From Denitrobacterium detoxificans (GTDB taxonomy: Bacteria; Actinomycetota; Coriobacteriia; Coriobacteriales; Eggerthellaceae): a DNA stretch of 64,000 nucleotides. Below the pieces are notes generated by a model. That model was given only the letters and a program-made list of their open reading frames with translations, was not told the DNA's origin and searched no databases. The translations under genes and the position numbers were made by a program. How positions within the stretch are numbered: the stretch's first letter is position 1; each line of letters opens with the position of its first letter. The stretch lies in assembly GCF_015062615.1 (NCBI RefSeq), contig NZ_SUUH01000003.1, positions 62,001-126,000 of the forward strand. Direction: 5' to 3'. Shown here piece by piece: positions 1-5,912 of the stretch.

Positions 1-2
1 GA

Positions 3-1112
3 CAGGGTCATTTGCATATGCATGCGTGGTCTGGGTGTCCCTGCTTGGCCAAGGAAGAGGCCGTTGGCGTGAGTTCAATTCAGGTGATGGAAGCATGCGC
101 GTACGAAACGTGTCCTGTCTGTCGATTCCATGCTTCGAGCATGGGAAATGTGGCGGCGGCTTCCACGTCGACGTCGAACGGCTTCGAGCATTACTACCGC
201 ATCGTCGAGGAGGAATCGCGGACGTATCGGGAGGCGCGGCAGGAGTACGCCCAGTATGCCGATGAGGTGCGCGAGCCCGTGCAAACGGCGTTGGGTGGGC
301 TGGGGGAGATGATCATGGACATGGAAAACAAGTGCATATCGGTTTCGCCGCCGGGAAAGTATGGCGTGGTGGCCTTCGTTGTCGATGGCTCTTCCGTGTC
401 CGCCGATGCGCTCATGCCCAATGGTTTCGTGGGCGGTGGAGGCTCTTTGGGGCCACGCGCTGCCCTTTCGGCGGCGACGCTGGCGAGAGAAGAGGCCAGT
501 GGCGACCAGAGCGTTATTTCCTCTCTATTCGATGGCTGGGTCGAGCGCATGGAAGGCCCCCTGGCGGGTGTTCTCCCGCAGATGGCGAGCGCGTGGTCTC
601 ATTGCCTGCATGCGTACGCAAGGGGATATGACGAGCTGGGGCAGGGTGTGGAAGCCCTGCTGGGTGTGTTGCCTTTGGTGAGCGCAAGCGGTTTGGGGCA
701 ATGGGCATCCGGGGCGTTGGATGACGTCCTCACCGAAGTGGGGCTTCATCCCGCTGATATGGCAGCGTTGAAGCCCGTGCTCGTGAATTCGTGGCAGGTG
801 GCGAACGAGGATGGCGGCGCATTTGCTTCGCGCCTGCTGGGCGCAAAGGAGATCGTGGCTCAGATGCCTGCGAGTGCGGCGAACCCACTCGATGCGGCCG
901 TTCTGCTTTCGGCCTCGTATGCCGAAGAACGCATCGATGGGCTTGACGACGAGGTTCAAATTGCGTCGTTCGATATTGGCGAGGGCTCTATCCCCATAAG
1001 CATTACGCTTCCGCCGGCTTGGCGTGATGGTGCATTGGAAAGCGTGGGAGAAGCGCGTGATGCGCTGCGTTCTTTGCCGGGCGTAAGCGGAGGGAGCCCG
1101 CCATGGGGATAG
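3..1112 (+). CDS. Hypothetical protein of a Tad-pilus-like operon, 5' end uncertain
   Basis: No enzyme family is recognised. The reading frame is open to the left edge of the window, so the gene may begin upstream. A plausible internal start is the GTG at 69, preceded by GGAAGAGG. Near the N terminus there is a CPVC pair, followed by a charged, helix-prone stretch around residues 60-90 that is rich in Glu, Arg and Tyr. The rest alternates small residues and is Ala/Gly/Ser/Leu-rich, with no clear membrane segment. The gene overlaps the next one, which is TadE-like, by 10 bp and appears to be co-transcribed with it. By context it is probably a minor-pilin or pilus-assembly accessory protein; that role is inferred from position only. 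Confidence 0.55.
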   Translation, partial: QGHLHMHAWSGCPCLAKEEAVGVSSIQVMEACAYETCPVCRFHASSMGNVAAASTSTSNGFEHYYRIVEEESRTYREARQEYAQYADEVREPVQTALGGLGEMIMDMENKCISVSPPGKYGVVAFVVDGSSVSADALMPNGFVGGGGSLGPRAALSAATLAREEASGDQSVISSLFDGWVERMEGPLAGVLPQMASAWSHCLHAYARGYDELGQGVEALLGVLPLVSASGLGQWASGALDDVLTEVGLHPADMAALKPVLVNSWQVANEDGGAFASRLLGAKEIVAQMPASAANPLDAAVLLSASYAEERIDGLDDEVQIASFDIGEGSIPISITLPPAWRDGALESVGEARDALRSLPGVSGGSPPWG

Positions 1113-1543
1113 CAGGTCATACGCGTAGCGAGCGGGGGCAAATGACGGTCGAGATGGCGGTCGCCATGCCCGTGCTGATAGCCGTGGCGTTGCTAGCGGT
1201 GAACGCGCTTCTGTATGTGGGCGATTGCGCGGCCTTCGATCGGCTTTCGCGCCAGGCGGTGTGCGCGTATGCAACGTCTCCTCCGTACGGGAAGACCACG
1301 CTAGCCAGCGCCGGTGATGTGGAAGCCGAGCTGCGGCGGTCTTTTTCCGCGGACAACCAGGAGGTCAATGTGAATGCTGAACAGTGTGCGGGCGGGTATG
1401 TGCGATTTAGCGCGACGTTGAAGTTCGCGCCAACCCTCTTCGGGCGTTCATTTTCAGGGCGCGTTTTTGGCGTTGAACTTCCTTCGGTGTCGCATACGGC
1501 TACGATCACGGTCGACCCCTATCGCCCTGGGGTGATCGTATGA
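1103..1543 (+). CDS. TadE-like minor pilin / pseudopilin
   Basis: 146 aa. The N terminus has a short basic leader, then RGQMTVEMAV leading into one long hydrophobic helix (about residues 13-35). This is the arrangement of TadE/TadF pseudopilins: a Gly-Gln prepilin-peptidase-type site with Glu at +5 of the mature chain, an N-terminal transmembrane helix and a small extracytoplasmic domain. Two cysteines (about residues 38 and 50) could pair outside the cell. The ATG at 1103 has GGAGGGAG upstream and overlaps the previous gene; the stop overlaps the next start by 4 bp (ATGA). Tight coupling indicates one operon. The other Tad genes (ATPase, TadB/C) would lie to the left, outside the window. Confidence 0.7.
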   Translation: MGIAGHTRSERGQMTVEMAVAMPVLIAVALLAVNALLYVGDCAAFDRLSRQAVCAYATSPPYGKTTLASAGDVEAELRRSFSADNQEVNVNAEQCAGGYVRFSATLKFAPTLFGRSFSGRVFGVELPSVSHTATITVDPYRPGVIV

Positions 1544-2040
1544 GCGCACAGGTAAGGCGCTTGTGTCTGGCTGCATTGGCTATCGCAATCGGGGTTGCCG
1601 TTTCGTGCGTTGCTCCCTTGCTGGAAGCTTCAGACTCTGGCGATAACGGCCCATCGGCGTTTGCCGGGGAAAGCACTCTTTCTGCCGACAATGCTGCTGT
1701 GAGCGCATTTATCCAGGCGGGTGGGGATGCCCGCTGCAATCGCAATCTGCCCGAAACCGTTATGCGTGAGACGTTCAATCCAGGCGTGCTGGGGGCTTCG
1801 AAGGTTCTTTTTCGCGATGGGGTCGTGGGCCTCATGGGCGCTTGGAGTGCGGATGAAGCGTACGAGCGGGTACGCAGCTTGCTCGTTGCCAATGGCTGGG
1901 TCGACGTGAGCGGGCACGGGGAGGGGCATGAGCACGTGAGCGGCGTTACGTTCGCGAAGGCCGATGGCGCCTACCGATGGGCGTATGTCTTCTGCCAGGA
2001 TTCCGGATCGAGCAGAATGGTGGTGATGGTTCTTGCGTAA
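1540..2040 (+). CDS. Secreted hypothetical protein, Tad operon neighbour
   Basis: 166 aa, family not recognised. The N terminus looks like a signal peptide or signal anchor: a short basic start (QVRR) followed by a hydrophobic run of about 20 residues ending near Cys-23, with a Ser/Asp-rich stretch after it. The mature part has two further cysteines (around residues 65 and 154) that might form a disulfide. The start overlaps the TadE-like stop by 4 bp and the end overlaps the DUF192 gene by 8 bp, so it sits in the same transcript. A role in pilus assembly or at the cell surface is inferred from context only. Confidence 0.6.
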   Translation: MSAQVRRLCLAALAIAIGVAVSCVAPLLEASDSGDNGPSAFAGESTLSADNAAVSAFIQAGGDARCNRNLPETVMRETFNPGVLGASKVLFRDGVVGLMGAWSADEAYERVRSLLVANGWVDVSGHGEGHEHVSGVTFAKADGAYRWAYVFCQDSGSSRMVVMVLA

Positions 2041-2365
2041 GTTGCAGGATGGTTCTACTTCGCTTCGCATTGCAGCGCATTGGCGGGATCGCGTGCGTGG
2101 CTTATTGGGCACGCAGGCGTCTGGGCGGGTACTCATGCTCGTTCCCTGCCATAGCGTGCATACGTTTGGCATGAGCTATGCACTCGACATCGCGTTTGTC
2201 GGGGCGGATGGTTGCGTTTTGCAGGCATGTAGGTCGGTGCCGCCAAGGCGCATCGTCTCGTGTCGTCGGGCCGTTGCAGTGTTGGAGCGGGCCCATAGCC
2301 CTAGACGTGGGTGGTATCGCAGGGGCGATGTCGTAGAGCTGGGAAGAAAGGTTGGGTTGCAATGA
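2033..2365 (+). CDS. DUF192 family protein
   Basis: 110 aa. Matches the DUF192 family: an N-terminal RVRGLLG motif, then a central 'VPCHSVHTFGM' block like the conserved C-x-S-x-HTxGM core, followed by the 'LDIAFVGADG' strand and a Pro/Arg-rich tail. The family is small, soluble and of poorly defined function. The best start is the TTG at 2033, which overlaps the previous stop and gives a normal DUF192 N terminus. It overlaps the following zinc-ribbon gene by 4 bp (ATGA). DUF192 genes recur beside Tad genes in actinobacteria, which fits the upstream neighbours. Confidence 0.8.
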   Translation: MRKLQDGSTSLRIAAHWRDRVRGLLGTQASGRVLMLVPCHSVHTFGMSYALDIAFVGADGCVLQACRSVPPRRIVSCRRAVAVLERAHSPRRGWYRRGDVVELGRKVGLQ

Positions 2366-2682
2366 AGACGTGTCCGGTGTGCCAGGCAACGTGTTTTGAT
2401 GATATGGATGTGTGCTATGGGTGCATGCACCGTTTCCCCGCTGCTTCTTTGGGTAAGGAAAACCCGTCGTCGACGAAGGCGGCCGGCTCTGAATCCTCTG
2501 GCGCGCAGGACGCGCCTGCCGTGCGGCCTGGGGCTTTTGCGGTGGGCGAGGACGGCATTGCGTCGTTGCGCATCCCCTTGGGCTCTTCGGAATACGAACT
2601 GTCGGTTCAGGTGCGTCCCGTGTCTGCGTCCGCAGCGCATACGGCTGCATCGGAAAGCGCTCGGGTGGGTGCGCACGCATGA
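2362..2682 (+). CDS. Zinc-ribbon hypothetical protein
   Basis: 106 aa from the ATG at 2362, which overlaps the DUF192 stop. The N terminus carries CPVC and then CYGC about 11 residues later, a four-cysteine zinc-ribbon pattern. A low-complexity Ser/Ala/Glu linker follows (about residues 32-60), then a short beta-rich segment (LRIPLGSSEYELSVQV) and an Ala/Ser-rich tail. It is the last gene of the Tad-like operon and is followed at once by a strong hairpin terminator. No function is assigned; the architecture is that of a small metal-binding regulatory or scaffold protein. Confidence 0.65.
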   Translation: MKTCPVCQATCFDDMDVCYGCMHRFPAASLGKENPSSTKAAGSESSGAQDAPAVRPGAFAVGEDGIASLRIPLGSSEYELSVQVRPVSASAAHTAASESARVGAHA

Positions 2683-2683
2683 A

Positions 2684-2705
2684 AAACGCCCCATACGGGG
2701 CGTTT
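2684..2705. terminator. Bidirectional terminator
   Basis: Perfect 9-bp inverted repeat (AAACGCCCC / GGGGCGTTT) with an ATAC loop. It is A-rich on one side and T-rich on the other, so it can end both the plus-strand Tad-like operon and the minus-strand ModE-like gene. Confidence 0.85.
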
Positions 2706-2706
2706 C

Positions 2707-3048
2707 CTACGAGATGACTTCCTTGTAAAGGCGTTCGCTTTCCACTTGCAAGCGTTTGCTTAGGTTGTCGTAGGCGTCGAGTAGCGTAATGCACTCGTCG
2801 GTAAGGGTGCTGCCGTGTGCGCCATCGCGTACGAGCATTTGCATGCCCAGGGATTCCTCGGTTTCCTTGATGATGCGCCATGCCTTACTGTACGCCATGC
2901 CCATGTTCTTGGCGGCAGCGTTCAGCGAGCCCGTGCTGCGAACGCCGCGGCACAACGCGGCAATGCCGGGGCCGAAGAGCGCGTTCTCTTCGGAAAGCGG
3001 GTTCATGATGGATAGCTTTATAGTTGGTTTCAGATCAAGCGGAGTCAT
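2707..3048 (-). CDS. ModE-like winged-helix regulator lacking a molybdate-binding domain
   Basis: 113 aa. The fold matches the N-terminal DNA-binding domain of ModE and related LysR-type HTH proteins: 'GSLNAAAKNMGMAYSKAWRIIKE' is the helix-turn-helix (written here in full only as a location, residues about 41-63), followed by 'MLVRDGAHGS' as the wing. E. coli ModE has two C-terminal Mop/TOBE molybdate-binding modules; this protein stops after the helical dimerisation segment. Stand-alone ModE-N proteins occur in many anaerobes beside molybdate or molybdoenzyme genes, but no such gene is adjacent here. The nearest molybdoenzyme in the window is dmsA at 33 kb. Regulatory target unknown. Confidence 0.75.
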   Translation of the reverse strand: MTPLDLKPTIKLSIMNPLSEENALFGPGIAALCRGVRSTGSLNAAAKNMGMAYSKAWRIIKETEESLGMQMLVRDGAHGSTLTDECITLLDAYDNLSKRLQVESERLYKEVIS

Positions 3049-3123
3049 TGGTTCCCCTCGTAAGTACTAGCTGCTTGCGCACAATTATAAGGCTTTTCCC
3101 TTCGATTCTCGCGTGGATATAAT

Positions 3124-3151
3124 TCGGGGGACCGCCTCTGCGATCCCCCGA
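3124..3151 (-). terminator. Terminator after thrC
   Basis: Perfect 8-bp stem TCGGGGGA / TCCCCCGA with a 12-nt loop, 8 nt beyond the thrC stop in the minus-strand direction. An A/T-rich stretch (AATTATATCC) follows on the minus strand. Confidence 0.75.
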
Positions 3152-3158
3152 TCAAGTT

Positions 3159-4700
3159 CTATTCGCTTAGGAATGCGCGGGTTGCGTCTTGGATGTTGGG
3201 CTTGCCCGCGTCGATGACTTGCTTAAATCGAAGCGGCTTCGTATCGAGCTCGGCGAGGCCGGCGGGGATGTGGCTCTTGCCGGTTTGCTGCGCGATGAGG
3301 TCGTTGAGCTCGCAGCCGGTAAGCTCGGCAACGTCGGCCGGAAGGCCGGCATCGGGGGCTAGGTCGTGCAATGCGCGGTAGACGCTCACGCCGAACTTCG
3401 CCCAATGCGCGGTGCTTGCCACCAGTACGGGGTTTTCGCCGCGCAGGCGCTCGGCAACCTTGTAGGCAACGGCCGTATGCGGGTCGAGCAGATAATCGTG
3501 CTCGTCGAGCACTTCCTTGATGGTCTTCAGACAGTCATCGCTGCTTACCGAATCGCTGGCAAAATCCTTGCGCAGCACGGCGAAGGTTTCGGGGTCGACG
3601 CGGAATTTCTTTTGCGTGTTCAGGTCGTTCATCCAGCCTGCAATGGCTTCTGCGTTGCGGCCCGTAAGCTCGAACAGCTGGCGTTCCAGGTTCGAAGAGA
3701 CCAGGATGTCCATGGAGGGGCTGGGCGTGAGCACGAACTCGCGGTCGGAGATGTCGTACGTGCCCGTGTTGATGAAGTCGGTGAGCACGCGGTTTTCGTT
3801 GCTGGCGCACAGCAGGCGCTCGATGGGGGTGCCCATCTGCTTGGCATACCATGCGGCCAGGATGTTGCCAAAATTGCCGGTGGGAACGCACACGTCGATG
3901 GGTGCGCCCGCTTCTACCTTGCTCTGGGCCACCAGCTGCGCGTAGCTAGAAACGTAATAGACCACCTGGGGCAGCAAGCGTCCCCAGTTGATGGAATTGG
4001 CGCTGGAGAGGGCTACCTTGTGCTCGCTCATGAGCTCTTGCGCGAACTCGCTATCGGCAAACGTGCGCTTCACGCCCGTCTGGCAGTCGTCGAAGTTGCC
4101 GCGCACTGCCCAGACCTTCACGTTTTCGCCTGCCTGCGTGGCCATCTGCTTATGCTGAATGTCGCTGACGCCGCCGTGCGGGTACAGCACGCCGATCTTC
4201 ACGCCGTCTTTGTCCTTGAAGCCCTCGAGGGCGGCCTTGCCCGTATCGCCCGAGGTGGCAACCAAGATCAGGAAGGTGTGGTCGATAACGCCTTCGTCGC
4301 GAAGCTTCTGAGCACTGGCGCTGAAGAACAGCGGCAGGCACTGCAGAGCCATATCTTTGAATGCGCTGGTGGGACCATGCCACAGTTCCAGGATGTGGGT
4401 ATTCTCGTCGAGCGAGGTGATGGGGCAGATGTCGGCAGAATCGAAGTTGCTGCCATACGCAGCATCCATGAGCTCGTCGACTTGGCTTTCGGGCAGGTCG
4501 ACGCCGAAGGCCTTGTAGATGTGCGCTGCGCGTTGCGCGTAGGGCATGGTAGAGAGATTCAGGATCTCGTCCAGCGAGAACTGGGGGATGCTCTGGGGAA
4601 CGTAGAGTCCGCCGCCGTCGGCCAGGCCCTGCACTACGGCCTGGGTAAACGGAATGGGTTCTTCCGCGCGCCCGCGCGTATCTATATAAAGGTTAGCCAT
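3159..4700 (-). CDS. thrC: Threonine synthase
   Basis: 513 aa from the ATG at 4700, which has GGAGG 5 nt upstream; an in-frame ATG further upstream (4736) lacks this. Converts O-phospho-L-homoserine to L-threonine with pyridoxal phosphate. Family features visible: 'GPTSAFKDMALQ', containing the PLP-binding Lys; 'VATSGDTGKAALEGF', the phosphate-binding loop; and a C-terminal 'SDDCLKTIKEV...HTAVAYKVAE' segment. The length and the N-terminal 'FTQAVVQGLADGGGLYVP' block place it in the long (yeast/E. coli-like) threonine synthase class. It is monocistronic and has its own terminator. Divergent from the iron region; their promoters lie in the same A/T-rich intergenic stretch. Confidence 0.95.
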   Translation of the reverse strand: MANLYIDTRGRAEEPIPFTQAVVQGLADGGGLYVPQSIPQFSLDEILNLSTMPYAQRAAHIYKAFGVDLPESQVDELMDAAYGSNFDSADICPITSLDENTHILELWHGPTSAFKDMALQCLPLFFSASAQKLRDEGVIDHTFLILVATSGDTGKAALEGFKDKDGVKIGVLYPHGGVSDIQHKQMATQAGENVKVWAVRGNFDDCQTGVKRTFADSEFAQELMSEHKVALSSANSINWGRLLPQVVYYVSSYAQLVAQSKVEAGAPIDVCVPTGNFGNILAAWYAKQMGTPIERLLCASNENRVLTDFINTGTYDISDREFVLTPSPSMDILVSSNLERQLFELTGRNAEAIAGWMNDLNTQKKFRVDPETFAVLRKDFASDSVSSDDCLKTIKEVLDEHDYLLDPHTAVAYKVAERLRGENPVLVASTAHWAKFGVSVYRALHDLAPDAGLPADVAELTGCELNDLIAQQTGKSHIPAGLAELDTKPLRFKQVIDAGKPNIQDATRAFLSE

Positions 4701-4843
4701 CGTAGCCTCCACTCGATGTTTGGCTCTTTTGCGCAAGTATACTATCCCACGCTAAAGTGCTCTGCGCATTGCCAGGTCCTTCACGAAATAACGCAAGAGA
4801 AATAATCCTAGTAAAAAAGTTCAAATTATTTTTCAAAAAGGGG

Positions 4844-4871
4844 TTGACTATTAGTTAGGTTCGCCTAATAT
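4844..4871 (+). promoter_or_regulatory. Promoter overlapped by a DtxR/IdeR-type iron box
   Basis: TTGACT (4844-4849) and TAATAT (4866-4871) are separated by 16 bp. The spacer contains TTAGG-TTCG-CCTAA (4855-4868), a perfect 5+5 inverted repeat matching the core of DtxR/IdeR operators (TTAGGTTAGSCTAACCTAA). The box sits exactly where an iron-bound repressor would block polymerase. A second, looser repeat, GTTAG-N6-CTAAC, lies just downstream at 4889-4904. Confidence 0.7.
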
Positions 4872-4939
4872 ATGACTCACGGAACGCAGTTAGACAAACC
4901 TAACGCAAACCGTTTGACAATGTTTAACCGAAAGGCCCC

Positions 4940-5029
4940 ATGCACCACCTCCTTCTCGTCTGCTTAAAACGCATGAGGGTCAGGGCGAATTCGACCGCTT
5001 CTCCCGGATTCGCCCTCTTTGTTAATTAG
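4940..5029 (+). CDS. Possible 29-aa iron-regulated peptide
   Basis: A short open frame, ATG at 4940 to TAG at 5027-5029. The product begins MHHLLLVCLKR and ends PGFALFVN; no family is recognised. It lies downstream of the iron-boxed promoter, with GAAAGG as a weak ribosome site. Its 3' half spans the first hairpin and its stop codon falls between the two hairpins. It could be a leader peptide or a real micro-protein, or the RNA could be non-coding. The call rests on position and frame only. Confidence 0.3.
   Translation: MHHLLLVCLKRMRVRANSTASPGFALFVN
4982..5023 (+). terminator. Hairpin inside the short iron-regulated transcript
   Basis: AGGGCGAAT (4982-4990) pairs perfectly with ATTCGCCCT (5008-5016), 17-nt loop, followed by CTTTGTT. 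It is terminator-like, but weaker than the next hairpin and lies within the 29-codon frame, so translation would melt it. Confidence 0.5.
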
Positions 5030-5055
5030 GGGGCCGCGACGTGCGGCCCCTTTTT
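5030..5055 (+). terminator. Strong intrinsic terminator
   Basis: GGGGCCGC / GCGGCCCC stem with a 5-nt loop and five T residues directly after it. It would end the transcript from the 4844 promoter at about 180 nt, well before feoA. Confidence 0.85.
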
Positions 5056-5189
5056 CATGCACTGCCTATAGATGGCTTCCGCTTGTTTGACCGGGAAGCC
5101 CGAATGGACAGCCAGCGGGGAAGAGGGCGCGTTTTTCCGCTCCGTCTGGCCGCGGTAATCCATGCCTAAAACCCGTTCGGACGAAAAAG

Positions 5190-5203
5190 TTAGGTGAATC
5201 TAC
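5190..5203 (+). promoter_or_regulatory. Second DtxR-like half-conserved operator upstream of feoA
   Basis: TTAGG-TGAA-TCTAC resembles the box at 4855-4868 (TTAGG-NNNN-CCTAA) with two mismatches in the right arm. TATAAA (5204-5209) follows directly, and a TTGACT lies at 5225-5230. One of these probably belongs to the feo promoter. Iron repression of feo is inferred. Confidence 0.45.
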
Positions 5204-5329
5204 TATAAAAATAATCCGTAAGGGTTGACTTACTTTTCGGCTTCCGCAATAGTGAATTTGGTTAGCAGTGCCTTACTGTGTGGCATCGGAATGCCACCCA
5301 GCCAGTACGTGCCGGAAAGGAAGCTCAGC

Positions 5330-5539
5330 ATGGTCCTCACCACGGTTCAATCAGGCAAGGATTACATCATTCACGCCGTTACGGGCGAAGGCGACACGCG
5401 TCTTCATCTGGGCAGCATGGGCTTTGTTCCCGGTACGAAGCTGTCGGTCGTTTCCCGCCTGGGCGGCAATCTCATTGTGAGCGTCAAGGGATCGCGCGTA
5501 GCCCTCGACGAAAAGCTCGCCAAGTGCATTATGGTCTAA
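5330..5539 (+). CDS. feoA: Ferrous iron transport protein A (first copy)
   Basis: 69 aa from the ATG at 5330, chosen because AAGGAAG lies 6 nt upstream and it gives a normal FeoA length. SH3-like beta-barrel protein of the Feo Fe2+ uptake system. The segment 'RLHLGSMGFVPGTKLSVV' matches the conserved R-L-x-x-(L/M)G-(F/L)xPG block, and 'VKGSRVALDEKLAKCIMV' matches the C-terminal strand pair. FeoA acts in the cytoplasm with the GTPase domain of FeoB. First gene of a feoA-feoA-feoB-Cys-rich operon. Confidence 0.9.
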   Translation: MVLTTVQSGKDYIIHAVTGEGDTRLHLGSMGFVPGTKLSVVSRLGGNLIVSVKGSRVALDEKLAKCIMV

Positions 5540-5635
5540 CGCTACCAATTCTATTGGCGCACTGCTCCTAACATGGGCCCCGACGGGGGCGTATGTCAGG
5601 GGTAATGCATTGTTGTCTTTTTGGAAGGAAGGTAT

Positions 5636-5857
5636 ATGGCAACCCTCGATTCTGCTAAGCCCGGCGATACCGTTACCGTGGCGAAGCTCCTTGGCCAGGG
5701 CGCCACGAAGCGTCGCATCATGGACATGGGCCTTACCAAGGGCACCTCGGTTTTCGTGCGTAAGGTCGCTCCTCTGGGCGATCCTGTCGAAGTAACCGTT
5801 CGCGGCTACGAGCTCTCCCTGCGCAAGGAAGAAGCCAGCCATGTGGAAATCGCCTAA
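5636..5857 (+). CDS. feoA: Ferrous iron transport protein A (second copy)
   Basis: 73 aa from the ATG at 5636, with AAGGAAGG just upstream; a start at 5621 would place the ribosome site inside the gene. Contains 'RRIMDMGLTKGTSVFV' and 'VTVRGYELSLRKEEASHV', the two hallmark FeoA blocks. The sequence differs substantially from the first copy, so these are diverged paralogues and not a recent duplication. Paired feoA genes ahead of feoB are common in clostridia and Coriobacteriia; the two copies may form a heteromer on FeoB (inference). Confidence 0.92.
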   Translation: MATLDSAKPGDTVTVAKLLGQGATKRRIMDMGLTKGTSVFVRKVAPLGDPVEVTVRGYELSLRKEEASHVEIA

Positions 5858-5912
5858 GGCGTTTTTCACGAAGTCGAGTTAACCCTAGTTAACAAGTAAC
5901 ACGGAGGTATCA

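Larger units (their letters stand above)
4737..5329. other. Regulatory intergenic region between thrC and feo
   Basis: A 593-bp A/T-rich stretch with no long gene. It holds the thrC promoter side (minus strand), a DtxR-type operator overlapping a sigma-70-like promoter, a short transcript with two hairpins, a second operator-like sequence, and the leader of feoA. The individual elements are listed separately. Confidence 0.7.
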
